Shown one piece after another: positions 39,464 through 48,032 of a stretch of DNA of 58,805 nt. The stretch comes from an uncultured Lachnospiraceae bacterium (GTDB lineage Bacteria > Bacillota > Clostridia > Lachnospirales > Lachnospiraceae). The DNA lies in contig CACYEN010000165.1 in assembly GCA_902773435.1 (NCBI GenBank), forward strand, positions 1 through 58,805, in the 5' to 3' direction. The notes beneath the pieces were generated by a model. That model was given only the letters and a program-made list of their open reading frames with translations, searched no databases and had not been told where the DNA came from. Within the stretch, counting starts at the first letter, position 1, and every line of letters starts with the position of its first letter. The translations under genes and the position numbers were made by a program.

Positions 39464-42342
39464 AGCGAAGATTCAGAAAGATACATGTCAACAGGGCCCT
39501 GATACTGGCGCTGCTCTTCCTTGCCATGTCCGGCTTCCTGCTCCGCAGGCTCTACGGCCTTCAGATCATCAACGGGGAGGATTACCGGAACAACTTCAGC
39601 ATGAAGACGACGCGGACCAGGACCTTAAAGAGCACGCGCGGAAATATCTACGACAGAAGCGGCAACGTCCTCGCCTGCAACGAGCTGTCCTACAGCCTCA
39701 CGCTTGAGGACTCGGGGACCTATGAGACCACGAGGATGCGCGACCTCTGCCTGAACGCCGAGGCCTACCGGATCTCCTGCATCCTGAAGGAGCACGGCGA
39801 CAGCCTTGACAACAATTTCCACGTTGTCCTTGATTCGACCGGGGACTACACGTACGACTGCGAGGGGAGGACGCTCGAGCGCTTCAAGGCCGACGTCTAC
39901 GGACACGCGAAGATTTCCGACCTGACGGACGAGGAGGCGGCGAGCACCGCCCCCGAGATGATCTCGAAGCTCACGCACGAGAAGCGCTTCGGTATCATCC
40001 GTGTCGGAAAGCCGTACACGAGGGCCGAGCTCCAGCAGGTGGGCCTTCCCACGGAGCTCACCAAGTCGCAGATCCTCGACATCGTCTACGTGCGCTACAT
40101 GCTGTTCACAACCCAGTACAGGAAATATATGCCGGTCACGATCGCCCGGGCGATCTCGGACGAGTCCGTAGCGGCCCTGTCTGAGGAGGCGGATACGCTC
40201 GAGGGCATCGAGATCGTCGAGGATACGACGAGGGTTTACTCCGAGCCCGAGGCGTTCGCATCCCTCATCGGTTACACCGGAAGAGTCTCCAGCGAGGACC
40301 TCGCGGAACTCCAGGCCGTGAATTCCCGCTACACGAGCGAGTCCGTCGTCGGCAAGTCCGGCATCGAGAAGGTCTGCGAGCAGACGCTGCAGGGCAGCGA
40401 CGGGCAGGAGACCGTCTACGTCGACCGGTTCGGCAAGGTGCTCCAGATCGACGAGGACTCCACGATCAGGCCGACTGCCGGGGGAAATGTCTATCTCACG
40501 ATCGACCGCGACCTGCAGGTTGCGACCTACCGGATCCTCGAACAGCGAATCGCCGGCATCCTGAGAAGCGTCATCGTCGACCAGGAGGAGTACGACAACT
40601 CGAACCTGACCGACACGGAAGCCGTCCGTATTCCGATCACCAATGTCTACAACGCGATCTTCGACAACGGCGTCCTCGACATCACGCACTTCGACATGGC
40701 GGACGCCTCGGAGACAGAGCACGCGATCGCGGCGATCTTCGCCGAGAAGCAGGACATGGTCTTCAGCGAGATCAGCAGCCAGCTCATGGGGGCCTCGCCG
40801 CTTCCCTACAACGAGCTGGACGACGAGACGAAGGAGTACGAATCCTACATCGTCAATGATCTCCTTATGTCGAAGACGAAGGTCCTCTCGAGCTCAAAGA
40901 TCGACAAGACCGACGAGACCTACCTCGCGTGGACAAGAGACGAGACAATCAGCCTGAAGGAGTACCTGACCTACGCGGTCAGCCGGAACTGGATCGACAT
41001 CTCGGCCATCGCCGAGGACGACACCTACCTCGATACCGCCGAGACCTACCAGATGCTGTCCGACTACATCGAGGAATCGCTGCAGAAGGACGAGGAATTC
41101 TCCAAGATCCTCTACAAGTACCTGATCCGCAGCCACAGCATCAGCGGCAACCAGATCATGCACGCGCTCTACGACCAGGGGATCTTCGACAAGGAGGACG
41201 GGACCTACGACCTGTTCAGGGAGGGAAATGTCGACAGCTACGATCTGATCTGCAGCAAGATCGACTCGCTCGCGCTGACCCCGGCAATGCTGGCCCTCGA
41301 TCCCTGCTCGGGTTCTGCCGTCGTGACGGATCCGAACTCCGGCAGGGTGCTCGCCTGTGTGACCTACCCGGGCTACGACAACAACCGTCTCGCCAACAAG
41401 ATGGACGTCGCCTACTACAACCTCCTCGCCCAGGACGAATCGAGGCCGTTCTACAACAAGGCCACTCAGCAGGAGACCGCGCCGGGATCGACGTTCAAGC
41501 TGATCACGACAACCGCAGGGCTCGAGGAGAGGGCGATCACGAAGGACACGATCTTCAACTGCACGGGAACATTCAGCGAGACGGAGACGCCGCTGCGCTG
41601 CTGGCTGACTTCGGGGCATGGACCTCTCAACATCGTCGGCGGCATCCAGAACTCCTGCAACGTGTTCTTCTGCAACGTCGCCTATGTGCTCGGGACCAAC
41701 GAGGAGGGCGTCTGGTCCGACTCCCTCTCGCTCAGCAAACTGCAGCAGTACGCCCGCATCTACAATATGGACAAGCCGTCCGGGATCGAGGTTCCCGAAA
41801 ATGAGCCCCACGTCTCGGACCAGTACGCGATACAATCGTCGATCGGGCAGGGAACCCACACTTACACGACGACGCAGCTCGCGAGGTACGTCAGTACGCT
41901 CGCCAACAACGGCACGAGCTACTCGCTGTCCATGATCGAGAAGATCACGGACGCCGAGGACAATACCGTCGAGGAGTACTCGCCGGAGGTGGAGAGCATC
42001 ATCTCCATCAACACGTCCACGTGGGACGTCATCCACGAGGGCATGCGGGCCGTGATCCAGAACAAGGACGAGTACGCGGATCTCCCGATCGAGGTCGCCG
42101 GGAAGACCGGGACGGCGCAGGAGAGCAAGTCGAGACCGTCTCACGCGCTCTTCATCTGCTACGCCCCCTACAAGTCTCCGGAGATCGCCATGGCCGTCCG
42201 CATCGGCAACGGGTATTCCTCGACGAACACCGCGATGGCCGCTAAGGACATCCTCCAGTACTATTTCAAGCTCGCCGATGTGTCGGAGATTCTCACGGGC
42301 ACGGCGAAGACCGGCAATATGACGGCCGTAAACGTCGACTGA
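39448..42342 (+). CDS. Penicillin-binding protein 2 (class B transpeptidase) with large insertion
   Basis: Monofunctional peptidoglycan transpeptidase expected to pair with RodA. The product has 964 residues, far above the 600-720 usual for PBP2. A membrane helix (about 16-34) is followed by the pedestal (TRGNIYDRSGNVLA, VVGKSGIEKVCE). The transpeptidase motifs are S681TFK (APGSTFK), S736CN and K886TG. About 250 residues, acidic and helix-rich, lie between NVYLTIDRDLQ (near 352) and GSAVVTDPNSGRVLA (near 625), where ordinary PBP2 has a short link. Frame and active-site motifs are intact. It overlaps mreD by 16 bases. Confidence 0.93.
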   Translation: MDSGLKRRFRKIHVNRALILALLFLAMSGFLLRRLYGLQIINGEDYRNNFSMKTTRTRTLKSTRGNIYDRSGNVLACNELSYSLTLEDSGTYETTRMRDLCLNAEAYRISCILKEHGDSLDNNFHVVLDSTGDYTYDCEGRTLERFKADVYGHAKISDLTDEEAASTAPEMISKLTHEKRFGIIRVGKPYTRAELQQVGLPTELTKSQILDIVYVRYMLFTTQYRKYMPVTIARAISDESVAALSEEADTLEGIEIVEDTTRVYSEPEAFASLIGYTGRVSSEDLAELQAVNSRYTSESVVGKSGIEKVCEQTLQGSDGQETVYVDRFGKVLQIDEDSTIRPTAGGNVYLTIDRDLQVATYRILEQRIAGILRSVIVDQEEYDNSNLTDTEAVRIPITNVYNAIFDNGVLDITHFDMADASETEHAIAAIFAEKQDMVFSEISSQLMGASPLPYNELDDETKEYESYIVNDLLMSKTKVLSSSKIDKTDETYLAWTRDETISLKEYLTYAVSRNWIDISAIAEDDTYLDTAETYQMLSDYIEESLQKDEEFSKILYKYLIRSHSISGNQIMHALYDQGIFDKEDGTYDLFREGNVDSYDLICSKIDSLALTPAMLALDPCSGSAVVTDPNSGRVLACVTYPGYDNNRLANKMDVAYYNLLAQDESRPFYNKATQQETAPGSTFKLITTTAGLEERAITKDTIFNCTGTFSETETPLRCWLTSGHGPLNIVGGIQNSCNVFFCNVAYVLGTNEEGVWSDSLSLSKLQQYARIYNMDKPSGIEVPENEPHVSDQYAIQSSIGQGTHTYTTTQLARYVSTLANNGTSYSLSMIEKITDAEDNTVEEYSPEVESIISINTSTWDVIHEGMRAVIQNKDEYADLPIEVAGKTGTAQESKSRPSHALFICYAPYKSPEIAMAVRIGNGYSSTNTAMAAKDILQYYFKLADVSEILTGTAKTGNMTAVNVD

Positions 42343-42357
42343 CGAAAGCGCGGATTC

Positions 42358-43503
42358 ATGTTTAAACAGTATCGTTTCAGGGATTACAACTTCAGGCTGG
42401 TCCTTTGGCTGATTGTCCTGTCGGCTCTCGGCGTGTTGCTCGTGGGCAGCGCCGAGCAGTCGCTGCAGGGCAAGCAGCTGGCCGGGGTCATCGGCGGAAT
42501 CGGCGCGATGCTCATCGTGTCGCTGATCGACTTCTCATGGATCATGAATTTCTACTGGATCCTCTATGTGATGAACATCGGGATCCTTCTTGCGGTGCGT
42601 ATCTTCGGCAACACGCTGAACGGCGCCTCGAGATGGATCACGATCGCCGGCATCCGGTTCCAGCCCGTTGAGCTCTCAAAGGTCCTGCTCATCATATTTT
42701 TCGCCAAGTACTTCATGACGCACGAGAATGACCTGAACAAGCCGCTCATCGTAATCCGCTCGCTGCTTCTGGCCGGACTCCCGCTGCTGCTGATCTATCT
42801 CCAGCCCGACATGAAGAACACGATCACGATCACGTTCCTGTTCCTGGTCATGTACTTTGTCGCGGGTCTCAGTTGGAAGTACATCTTCGGCGTCCTCATC
42901 GTCGCGGTGCCGCTGCTCGTCATCTTCATGAGCATCGTCATCCGGCCGGACCAGACCCTCATCCGCGACTACCAGAGGAACCGCATCATGGCGTTCCTCA
43001 ACCCGGACAGCGAGGAATACTCCGAGGGGACGACGCAGCAGGACAACTCCGTCATCGCGATCGGGAGCGGGATGCTTTCGGGAAAGGGCCTCAACAACAG
43101 CGGCGTCTCGTCTGCCAACAAGGGCCGCTTCATCGCGGAGATCCAGACAGACTTCATCTTCGCCGTGGCGGGGGAGGAGCTCGGCTTCCTCGGGAGCGCG
43201 GGCATCATCATCCTGTTGCTGCTCATCGTCCTCGAGTGCCTTCTCACGTCCATGCGGGCTAAAGACCTTTCGGGCAGAATCGTGTGCTGCGGAATGGCGT
43301 CGCTGATTGCGCTGCAGAGCTTCATAAACATAGGGGTCGCGACGCGGATGCTCCCTAATACGGGAACCCCGCTTCCATTCGTCAGTTACGGCCTCACCTC
43401 GCTGATGACGCTCTACTTCGGCATGGGATTTGTCCTCAACGTCGGGCTTCAGAGCAGGATCCGCTATGTATCCGGAAACAGGAGAAGGAGGAGGCGCGCA
43501 TGA
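42358..43503 (+). CDS. rodA: RodA-type SEDS peptidoglycan glycosyltransferase
   Basis: Polytopic membrane glycosyltransferase that polymerises lipid II, working with the preceding PBP2. The product has 381 residues with about ten membrane helices. SEDS landmarks are NGASRWITI (88-96), PVELSKVLLI, QTDFIFAVAGEELGFLG and TGTPLPFVSYG. The usual Pro-Asp-Leu-Gly-Thr motif is changed to QPDMKNT (149-155), and the YGGSS motif to YGLTS, both keeping the central residues. The C-terminus is strongly basic. Overlap of 4 bases with the carboxypeptidase gene. Confidence 0.94.
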   Translation: MFKQYRFRDYNFRLVLWLIVLSALGVLLVGSAEQSLQGKQLAGVIGGIGAMLIVSLIDFSWIMNFYWILYVMNIGILLAVRIFGNTLNGASRWITIAGIRFQPVELSKVLLIIFFAKYFMTHENDLNKPLIVIRSLLLAGLPLLLIYLQPDMKNTITITFLFLVMYFVAGLSWKYIFGVLIVAVPLLVIFMSIVIRPDQTLIRDYQRNRIMAFLNPDSEEYSEGTTQQDNSVIAIGSGMLSGKGLNNSGVSSANKGRFIAEIQTDFIFAVAGEELGFLGSAGIIILLLLIVLECLLTSMRAKDLSGRIVCCGMASLIALQSFINIGVATRMLPNTGTPLPFVSYGLTSLMTLYFGMGFVLNVGLQSRIRYVSGNRRRRRRA

Positions 43504-44519
43504 CAGGGCAGGCAAAGAAGCGGGAGAGGCGCGCGTGGCTCATCATGCTCGCGCTGCTCGTCGTCCTGGCGGCGGCCGCGGTGATGGCGCTCACGATCGT
43601 TCTGTCCTCCGACTCCGGGTCGCTCCCGGTCCCGTATCAGTGGTCGAATTCCGACATGGTCTACACGTCGGCGGACCAGACCGCGATGCAGTCGAGGGAC
43701 TATTTTACACAGAATCTCTGCGTCGGGGGGAGCAACGTCCCCAACAGCGCGATTACCATCCATGAAAATGAGACCGCGGCCCTCTTCTCCATCGACGACG
43801 GGGAGGTCGTGTTCGCCAAGGACATGTTCAGCGAGATCTATCCGGCCAGCGTCACGAAGATCCTGACCGCCATCCTCGCCCTGAAATACGGGAACATGGA
43901 CGACACGGTCACGATCGGCTGGCAGGACCTGGAGCTCGAATACGGGTCCCAGGTCATCGGGCTCCGTATCGGAGACCAGGTGAAGATGAGCGTGCTGCTC
44001 CGCGGCCTTCTGATCCACTCCGGAAATGACGCCGCACAGGCGATCGCCCGGCACATCGGCGGAACCCAGGACAAGTTCGTCGCGATGATGAACGAGGAGC
44101 TCAACCGGCTCGGCTGCACGGGCAGCCATTTCACGAACCCGACCGGTCTTCACGACGACCGTCACTACACGACCGTCTACGACATCTACCTGATGCTGAA
44201 CGAGGCGCTGAAGTTCGACGACTTCATCAACATCATGCAGGTGAGCGTCTACGACTTCCAGTACCGCAACGCGGACGGGGAGGAGCTCCATGTGACGCTC
44301 GACTCGACCGACCGCTACCTGACGGGGCAGTGCGAGCCGCCGAAGGACGTCACGGTGCTCGGGGGAAAGACCGGGACGACGTCTGCCGCGGGCAACTGCC
44401 TGGCGCTCGTCTCGCAGAACGCGTACGGCCAGTTCTTCATCTCCATCGTCATGGGAGCTCTCAGCAAGGAGGACCTGTACGACGACCAGAACGTGCTGCT
44501 TTCACAGATCAACTCCTGA
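43500..44519 (+). CDS. D-alanyl-D-alanine carboxypeptidase (S11 family)
   Basis: Removes the terminal D-Ala from peptidoglycan stem peptides, regulating cross-linking outside the membrane. The product has 339 residues. An N-terminal membrane anchor (about 12-36) replaces the cleaved signal and C-terminal amphipathic helix of PBP5-type enzymes, and the second beta domain is missing. Active-site motifs are S117VTK120, S174GN176 and K290TG292. It ends the mre operon, and its ATG overlaps the rodA stop. Confidence 0.93.
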   Translation: MTGQAKKRERRAWLIMLALLVVLAAAAVMALTIVLSSDSGSLPVPYQWSNSDMVYTSADQTAMQSRDYFTQNLCVGGSNVPNSAITIHENETAALFSIDDGEVVFAKDMFSEIYPASVTKILTAILALKYGNMDDTVTIGWQDLELEYGSQVIGLRIGDQVKMSVLLRGLLIHSGNDAAQAIARHIGGTQDKFVAMMNEELNRLGCTGSHFTNPTGLHDDRHYTTVYDIYLMLNEALKFDDFINIMQVSVYDFQYRNADGEELHVTLDSTDRYLTGQCEPPKDVTVLGGKTGTTSAAGNCLALVSQNAYGQFFISIVMGALSKEDLYDDQNVLLSQINS

Positions 44520-44564
44520 GAAGCTTCAAATCGCGCGGGCGGAGGACAAAGAGTCCCGCAAGAC

Positions 44565-44593
44565 TTGTATTTTTGCCTCCCCTAACTTATAAT
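44565..44593 (+). promoter_or_regulatory. SigA promoter for the P-loop/HlyD/sepF locus
   Basis: TTGTAT at 44565-44570 and a perfect TATAAT at 44588-44593 are separated by 17 bases in a clearly AT-rich gap. A second perfect TATAAT at 44637-44642 lies nearer the gene but has no good -35. The gap of 147 bases contains no other gene. Confidence 0.75.
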
Positions 44594-44666
44594 GAAATAG
44601 GAATTTATACCGAAACAGACGTTTTTTCGCGTAAATTATAATTACGAGACAAGGAGGAAACTGCAC

Positions 44667-45086
44667 ATGGTCCAGCTGATCGCCGGTCAGAAGGGAAAAG
44701 GAAAAACCACCGAGATTCTGAACAAGGTCAATGAGGAGGTTAAGACCGCTGCCGGCAATATCGTGTTCATCGACAAAAACAACAAGCACATGTACGAACT
44801 GAACAACAAGGTCAGACTGATAGATATGTCCGGATACCCGGTAACGAGCAGCGATGAGTTCATTGGGTTTATCAGCGGCATCATCTCACAGGATCACGAC
44901 ATCCAGTCCATGTATCTCGACCGTTTCATGAAGTGCGCCTGCATTGAGAGTGACGGGATTCTTTCCACTATCAACAAACTTGACCGGATCGGAAAGATGT
45001 TCAACATCAATTTCTATATTTCGGTATCTCTCGACAAGGAAGAGCTCCCCGAAGAGATACAGGACAAGGTAATGATCGCCCTCTGA
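44667..45086 (+). CDS. Small P-loop protein of unknown function
   Basis: I do not recognise a named gene. The 139-residue product begins almost at once with a Walker A motif, GQKGKGKT at 7-14, after a short beta strand. A second strand, NIVFIDKNN (about 31-39), could be the Walker B position but lacks a clear Asp-Glu pair. The rest alternates helix and strand, ending FYISVSLDKEELPEEIQDKVMIAL. There is no signal or membrane segment. Strong GGAGG before the ATG. It shares one base with the next gene (TGATG), a membrane-anchored protein. With yggS and sepF downstream, a role near division or envelope is possible but unproven. Confidence 0.75.
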   Translation: MVQLIAGQKGKGKTTEILNKVNEEVKTAAGNIVFIDKNNKHMYELNNKVRLIDMSGYPVTSSDEFIGFISGIISQDHDIQSMYLDRFMKCACIESDGILSTINKLDRIGKMFNINFYISVSLDKEELPEEIQDKVMIAL

Positions 45087-46477
45087 TGCAGAATACCAGA
45101 CTACCGAAAAAGAAGAAAGGGATACCGCTCAATAATCATTCCGGTATGCGGCGCAGATTCACGCCGAATATCGGAACGATTATATTCGGTATCCTTTTTA
45201 TTTATATCATCATCAGCGTCTTCCTCTACATGACCGCCACCCACGTGAAATCCTACCAGGTCACGTCGGGGCCTCTCGCGAGGAACCAGAATTATACCGG
45301 GATCGCGGTCTACAGCGAGAAAGTCATCACCGCGGACACGACCGGATACGTGCAGTACTACGCGAGGGACAACAGCCGGATCCGCAAAGGAGGGGTCGTC
45401 TACGGGATCAGCGCCGACCGGGCCGCTGAGGCGGCCGTCCCGGCGGACGGGGAGACGCTCGGAAAGATCAGGGAGGAGATGGAGACGTTCACCCAGACCT
45501 TCGAGACCGGGGACTTCCACGACGTCTACTCGCTGAAATACCTCGTCGAGGGGGATCTCCTCAACCAGATGCTTGAGAGCCGGCCGGTCATCGGTACCGT
45601 TACTGTCGGGAGCGAGACCGTGAACCTCGCGATGGAGGACGGCATCGTCTGCTATTCCTCCGACGGGATGGAGAACCTGGATTACCGGAACGTATCCGGG
45701 GATATTTTTGACGAGAAATCCTACCACATGGACACCCTCAAGCAGGCCGGCAAGGTCAGCGCGGGCGATCCCGTGTACCGCGTGATCACCTCCGAGGACT
45801 GGTCGCTCCTGATTCCGCTGACGGCGAAGCAGATCGTGAGGCTCACCGATATCGACTACATCAGGGTGAAATTCCTCAAGGACGGCGTTACCCAGAGGGC
45901 GGCCTTCACGATTCTGACAGCCCCGGACGGGAGCTATATCGGAAAGCTCGATTTCTCATCCGGCCTGATCCGCTATCTCGACAACCGCTTTATCGACATC
46001 GAGCTCGTCACGAATACCGAAGTCGGGCTCAAGATCCCGGTGTCGTCGATCGTCACCAAGGAATTCTTCACGATTCCCGAGGAATTCGCGACCTACGGGG
46101 ACGACGGGCGGGAGATCGGCTTTCTGCGGCTCACCGCCGACAGGCAGGGGCGGACGACGGCCTCGTTCGTGACGACTACGCTCTATGAGAAGAGGGACGG
46201 TCGCTACTACATCGATAACACCTCGTTCCGCGAGGGCGACATCATCGTAAAGGACGGTTCGACGACCGACCGCTATATCATCCGCGACACGGATGAACTG
46301 GAAGGCGTCTACTGCATGAACAAAGGATACGCGATGTTCAGGAAGGTGTCGATCCGCGACAAGAACGAGAACTACTGCATCGTCGACAAAGGCACGTCCT
46401 ACGGGATAGCCCAGTTCGACAACATCGTCCTCAACGCGGATGACGTGAGGGAATCGCAGATCACCGCGCGCGGATGA
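45086..46477 (+). CDS. HlyD-like membrane-anchored protein of division locus
   Basis: The product has 463 residues. A basic N-terminus and one membrane helix (about 29-51) anchor a large outside portion with beta-barrel and lipoyl-like character (GIAVYSEKVITADTTGYVQYYARDNSRIRKGGVVYGI), resembling HlyD/membrane-fusion adaptors. The long alpha-helical hairpin and partner ABC transporter of true export systems are absent. The end is a hydrophilic beta-rich region. The gene is coupled to the small P-loop gene (TGATG) and precedes yggS and sepF. Homologues in Clostridia are usually labelled HlyD family; the function is not known. Confidence 0.75.
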   Translation: MQNTRLPKKKKGIPLNNHSGMRRRFTPNIGTIIFGILFIYIIISVFLYMTATHVKSYQVTSGPLARNQNYTGIAVYSEKVITADTTGYVQYYARDNSRIRKGGVVYGISADRAAEAAVPADGETLGKIREEMETFTQTFETGDFHDVYSLKYLVEGDLLNQMLESRPVIGTVTVGSETVNLAMEDGIVCYSSDGMENLDYRNVSGDIFDEKSYHMDTLKQAGKVSAGDPVYRVITSEDWSLLIPLTAKQIVRLTDIDYIRVKFLKDGVTQRAAFTILTAPDGSYIGKLDFSSGLIRYLDNRFIDIELVTNTEVGLKIPVSSIVTKEFFTIPEEFATYGDDGREIGFLRLTADRQGRTTASFVTTTLYEKRDGRYYIDNTSFREGDIIVKDGSTTDRYIIRDTDELEGVYCMNKGYAMFRKVSIRDKNENYCIVDKGTSYGIAQFDNIVLNADDVRESQITARG

Positions 46478-46498
46478 GACGGCGGAGGAATGACGGAG

Positions 46499-47197
46499 AT
46501 GCCGATACTAGAGATGTACAGAAAAACCCAGGAGAGGATAGCGGAGGCGTGCCTGCGCTCTGGAAGAGACCCGGGCGATGTGATGCTGCTCGCCGTGAGC
46601 AAGACGAAGCCGGATGAGGCCATCATGGAACTCTATGACGCCGGCCACAGGGATTTCGGTGAGAACTATGTACAGGAGCTCCGCGGGAAGCACGAGCGGC
46701 TGCCGGCGGACATCAGGTGGCACATGATCGGCCATCTGCAGAGAAACAAGGTGAAGTACATCGCGGATTTCGTGGCGATGATCCACTCCGTGGATTCCCC
46801 GGAACTGGCCCGGACTATCGAGAAGGAGGCGGCGAAGCACGACCGCGTGATCCCGGTGCTGATCGAGGTCAACGTCGCGGGAGAGGAGACCAAGTTCGGG
46901 GTCAGCCCGGAGGAGGCGGTGCAGCTTGCCGAAGTGATCGGCACGCTTCCGCACGTCCGGCTCGAGGGACTCATGACCTCAGCGCCCCCCGTCGAAGACC
47001 CCTCCGCGAACCGCCCGGTGTTCAGGGAACTGCGTCAATTAAGTGTTGACATGAATTTGAAAAACCATAATAATTATAAAGTGGATTTTCTGAGTATGGG
47101 AATGTCCAGCGATTTTGAGGTCGCGGTTGAGGAGGGCTCCGCCTGTGTGAGGGTGGGAACTTCCGTCTTCGGGGAGAGAGAGTACAGCCGGACGTGA
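46499..47197 (+). CDS. PLP homeostasis protein (YggS/PLPBP family)
   Basis: Single-domain PLP-binding barrel related to the N-terminal domain of alanine racemase; it buffers PLP and affects amino acid and vitamin B6 balance. The product has 232 residues from ATG 46499. The PLP lysine is K35 in LAVSKTKPDE, followed by FGENYVQEL, WHMIGHLQRNK, and the phosphate-binding SMGMSSDFEVAVEEGS. The ATG at 46490 is in frame but only one base from GGAGG, so the later ATG (ten bases away) is preferred. The gene belongs to the sepF cluster, as in many Gram-positives. A short AT-rich segment near 47036-47090 may contain a promoter for sepF. Confidence 0.93.
   Translation: MPILEMYRKTQERIAEACLRSGRDPGDVMLLAVSKTKPDEAIMELYDAGHRDFGENYVQELRGKHERLPADIRWHMIGHLQRNKVKYIADFVAMIHSVDSPELARTIEKEAAKHDRVIPVLIEVNVAGEETKFGVSPEEAVQLAEVIGTLPHVRLEGLMTSAPPVEDPSANRPVFRELRQLSVDMNLKNHNNYKVDFLSMGMSSDFEVAVEEGSACVRVGTSVFGEREYSRT
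47046..47074 (+). promoter_or_regulatory. Possible internal promoter for sepF inside the yggS-type gene
   Basis: A perfect TTGACA at 47046-47051 is followed after 17 bases by AATAAT (47069-47074), or after 16 by TAATAA, inside an AT-rich patch of about 55 bases that interrupts GC-rich coding sequence. It would start transcription about 135 bases before sepF. Confidence 0.42.
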
Positions 47198-47216
47198 TTC
47201 TTGCGGAGATATACTG

Positions 47217-47981
47217 ATGGGTTTTATTGAAAAGTTCTTAAACGCCATAAAACTGAACGACGACTTTGACGACGAGGAGTATTTCGACGAAGAAGACGAC
47301 GAAGAAGAAGACCTCGACGATTACGATGACGATTTCTATGAGCGCCCGAAGACCAAGAAGCGGTTTTTCAGCAAGTTTCGGGCCGACGACGATGACGACG
47401 AGGCGGATGATTACGACGACGAGCCCGATGAGGAGCCGCTGAGAACGCGAAAGCCGAAGGCGGCGGCATCCAGGGAGAAGACAAAATCCGGCTCGGCCGC
47501 GCAGAAGAGAAGAACTTCTTCCACCTATGAATCCACTTCATCCGGGCATGAGAGAACCCGGGACAGGAAGAGCTCCCGCCAGACGGGACAGAGGGATTAC
47601 CGCGGCGAAGACTTCGCCGAGAGCGTCGCCAGAAGCACCTATCAGAAGCGCTCGAAGGTCACTCCGATCAGGCGGAAGAGCGCCGTTCCCGGGATGGAAG
47701 TGAGCGTGATCAGGCCGTCGTCGATGGAGGACACAAGAGAGATCGCCGACACGCTCATGGGCGGCTGCACGGTGATCCTGAACCTGGAGGGCCTGGACGT
47801 GGATATCGCGCAGCGCGTGATCGATTTCTCCTGCGGCGTGTGCTATTCCCTGGAGGGCAGACTGCAGAAGGTGGCGAACTACATCTTCATTCTGACCCCG
47901 GCGGATGTCGATATATCCGGTGATTTCCAGAGTATCCTGAGCGGCGCGTTTGATCTCTCATCGATCCAGACATCTTATTAA
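47217..47981 (+). CDS. sepF: Cell division protein SepF (long acidic linker)
   Basis: Membrane-binding partner of FtsZ that shapes and anchors the Z ring. The product has 254 residues, against about 150 in Bacillus. The N-terminal amphipathic helix MGFIEKFLNAIKL binds membrane. Two acidic blocks (about 15-42 and 57-75, mostly Asp and Glu) and a basic Ser-rich stretch (76-160) form an extended linker. The SepF core follows (162-250): SVIRPSSMEDTREIADTL, GCTVILNLEGLD, RVIDFSCGVCYSLEG, FILTPADVDIS. A terminator lies directly after the stop. Confidence 0.93.
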   Translation: MGFIEKFLNAIKLNDDFDDEEYFDEEDDEEEDLDDYDDDFYERPKTKKRFFSKFRADDDDDEADDYDDEPDEEPLRTRKPKAAASREKTKSGSAAQKRRTSSTYESTSSGHERTRDRKSSRQTGQRDYRGEDFAESVARSTYQKRSKVTPIRRKSAVPGMEVSVIRPSSMEDTREIADTLMGGCTVILNLEGLDVDIAQRVIDFSCGVCYSLEGRLQKVANYIFILTPADVDISGDFQSILSGAFDLSSIQTSY

Positions 47982-47983
47982 TT

Positions 47984-48022
47984 TGAGTGTGCCGGAACGG
48001 AAAGTTCCGGCTCTCTTTATTT
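47984..48022 (+). terminator. Terminator after sepF, abutting aroB
   Basis: GCCGGAAC (47991-47998), loop GGAAA, GTTCCGGC (48004-48011) form a perfect 8 bp stem, followed by TCTCTTTATTT. It ends the sepF transcript. The tail runs straight into the aroB ribosome binding site, only ten bases before the aroB start. Confidence 0.88.
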
Positions 48023-48032
48023 GGAGGAACCT

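Noticed and set aside
40492-41325. PBP2 insertion as a frameshift, gene fusion or foreign insertion
   Set aside because: The frame is continuous, codon use and base composition match the rest of the gene, and all downstream active-site motifs are intact.
44520-44564. Terminator after the carboxypeptidase gene
   Set aside because: GCGGG and CCCGC pair only with a bulged, poorly matched stem and the T-run is interrupted; the following promoter is clearer than any terminator.
45086-46477. HlyD-like protein as part of a type I secretion or efflux system
   Set aside because: No ABC exporter, outer membrane partner or efflux pump gene lies nearby, and the host appears Gram-positive; neighbours are division genes.
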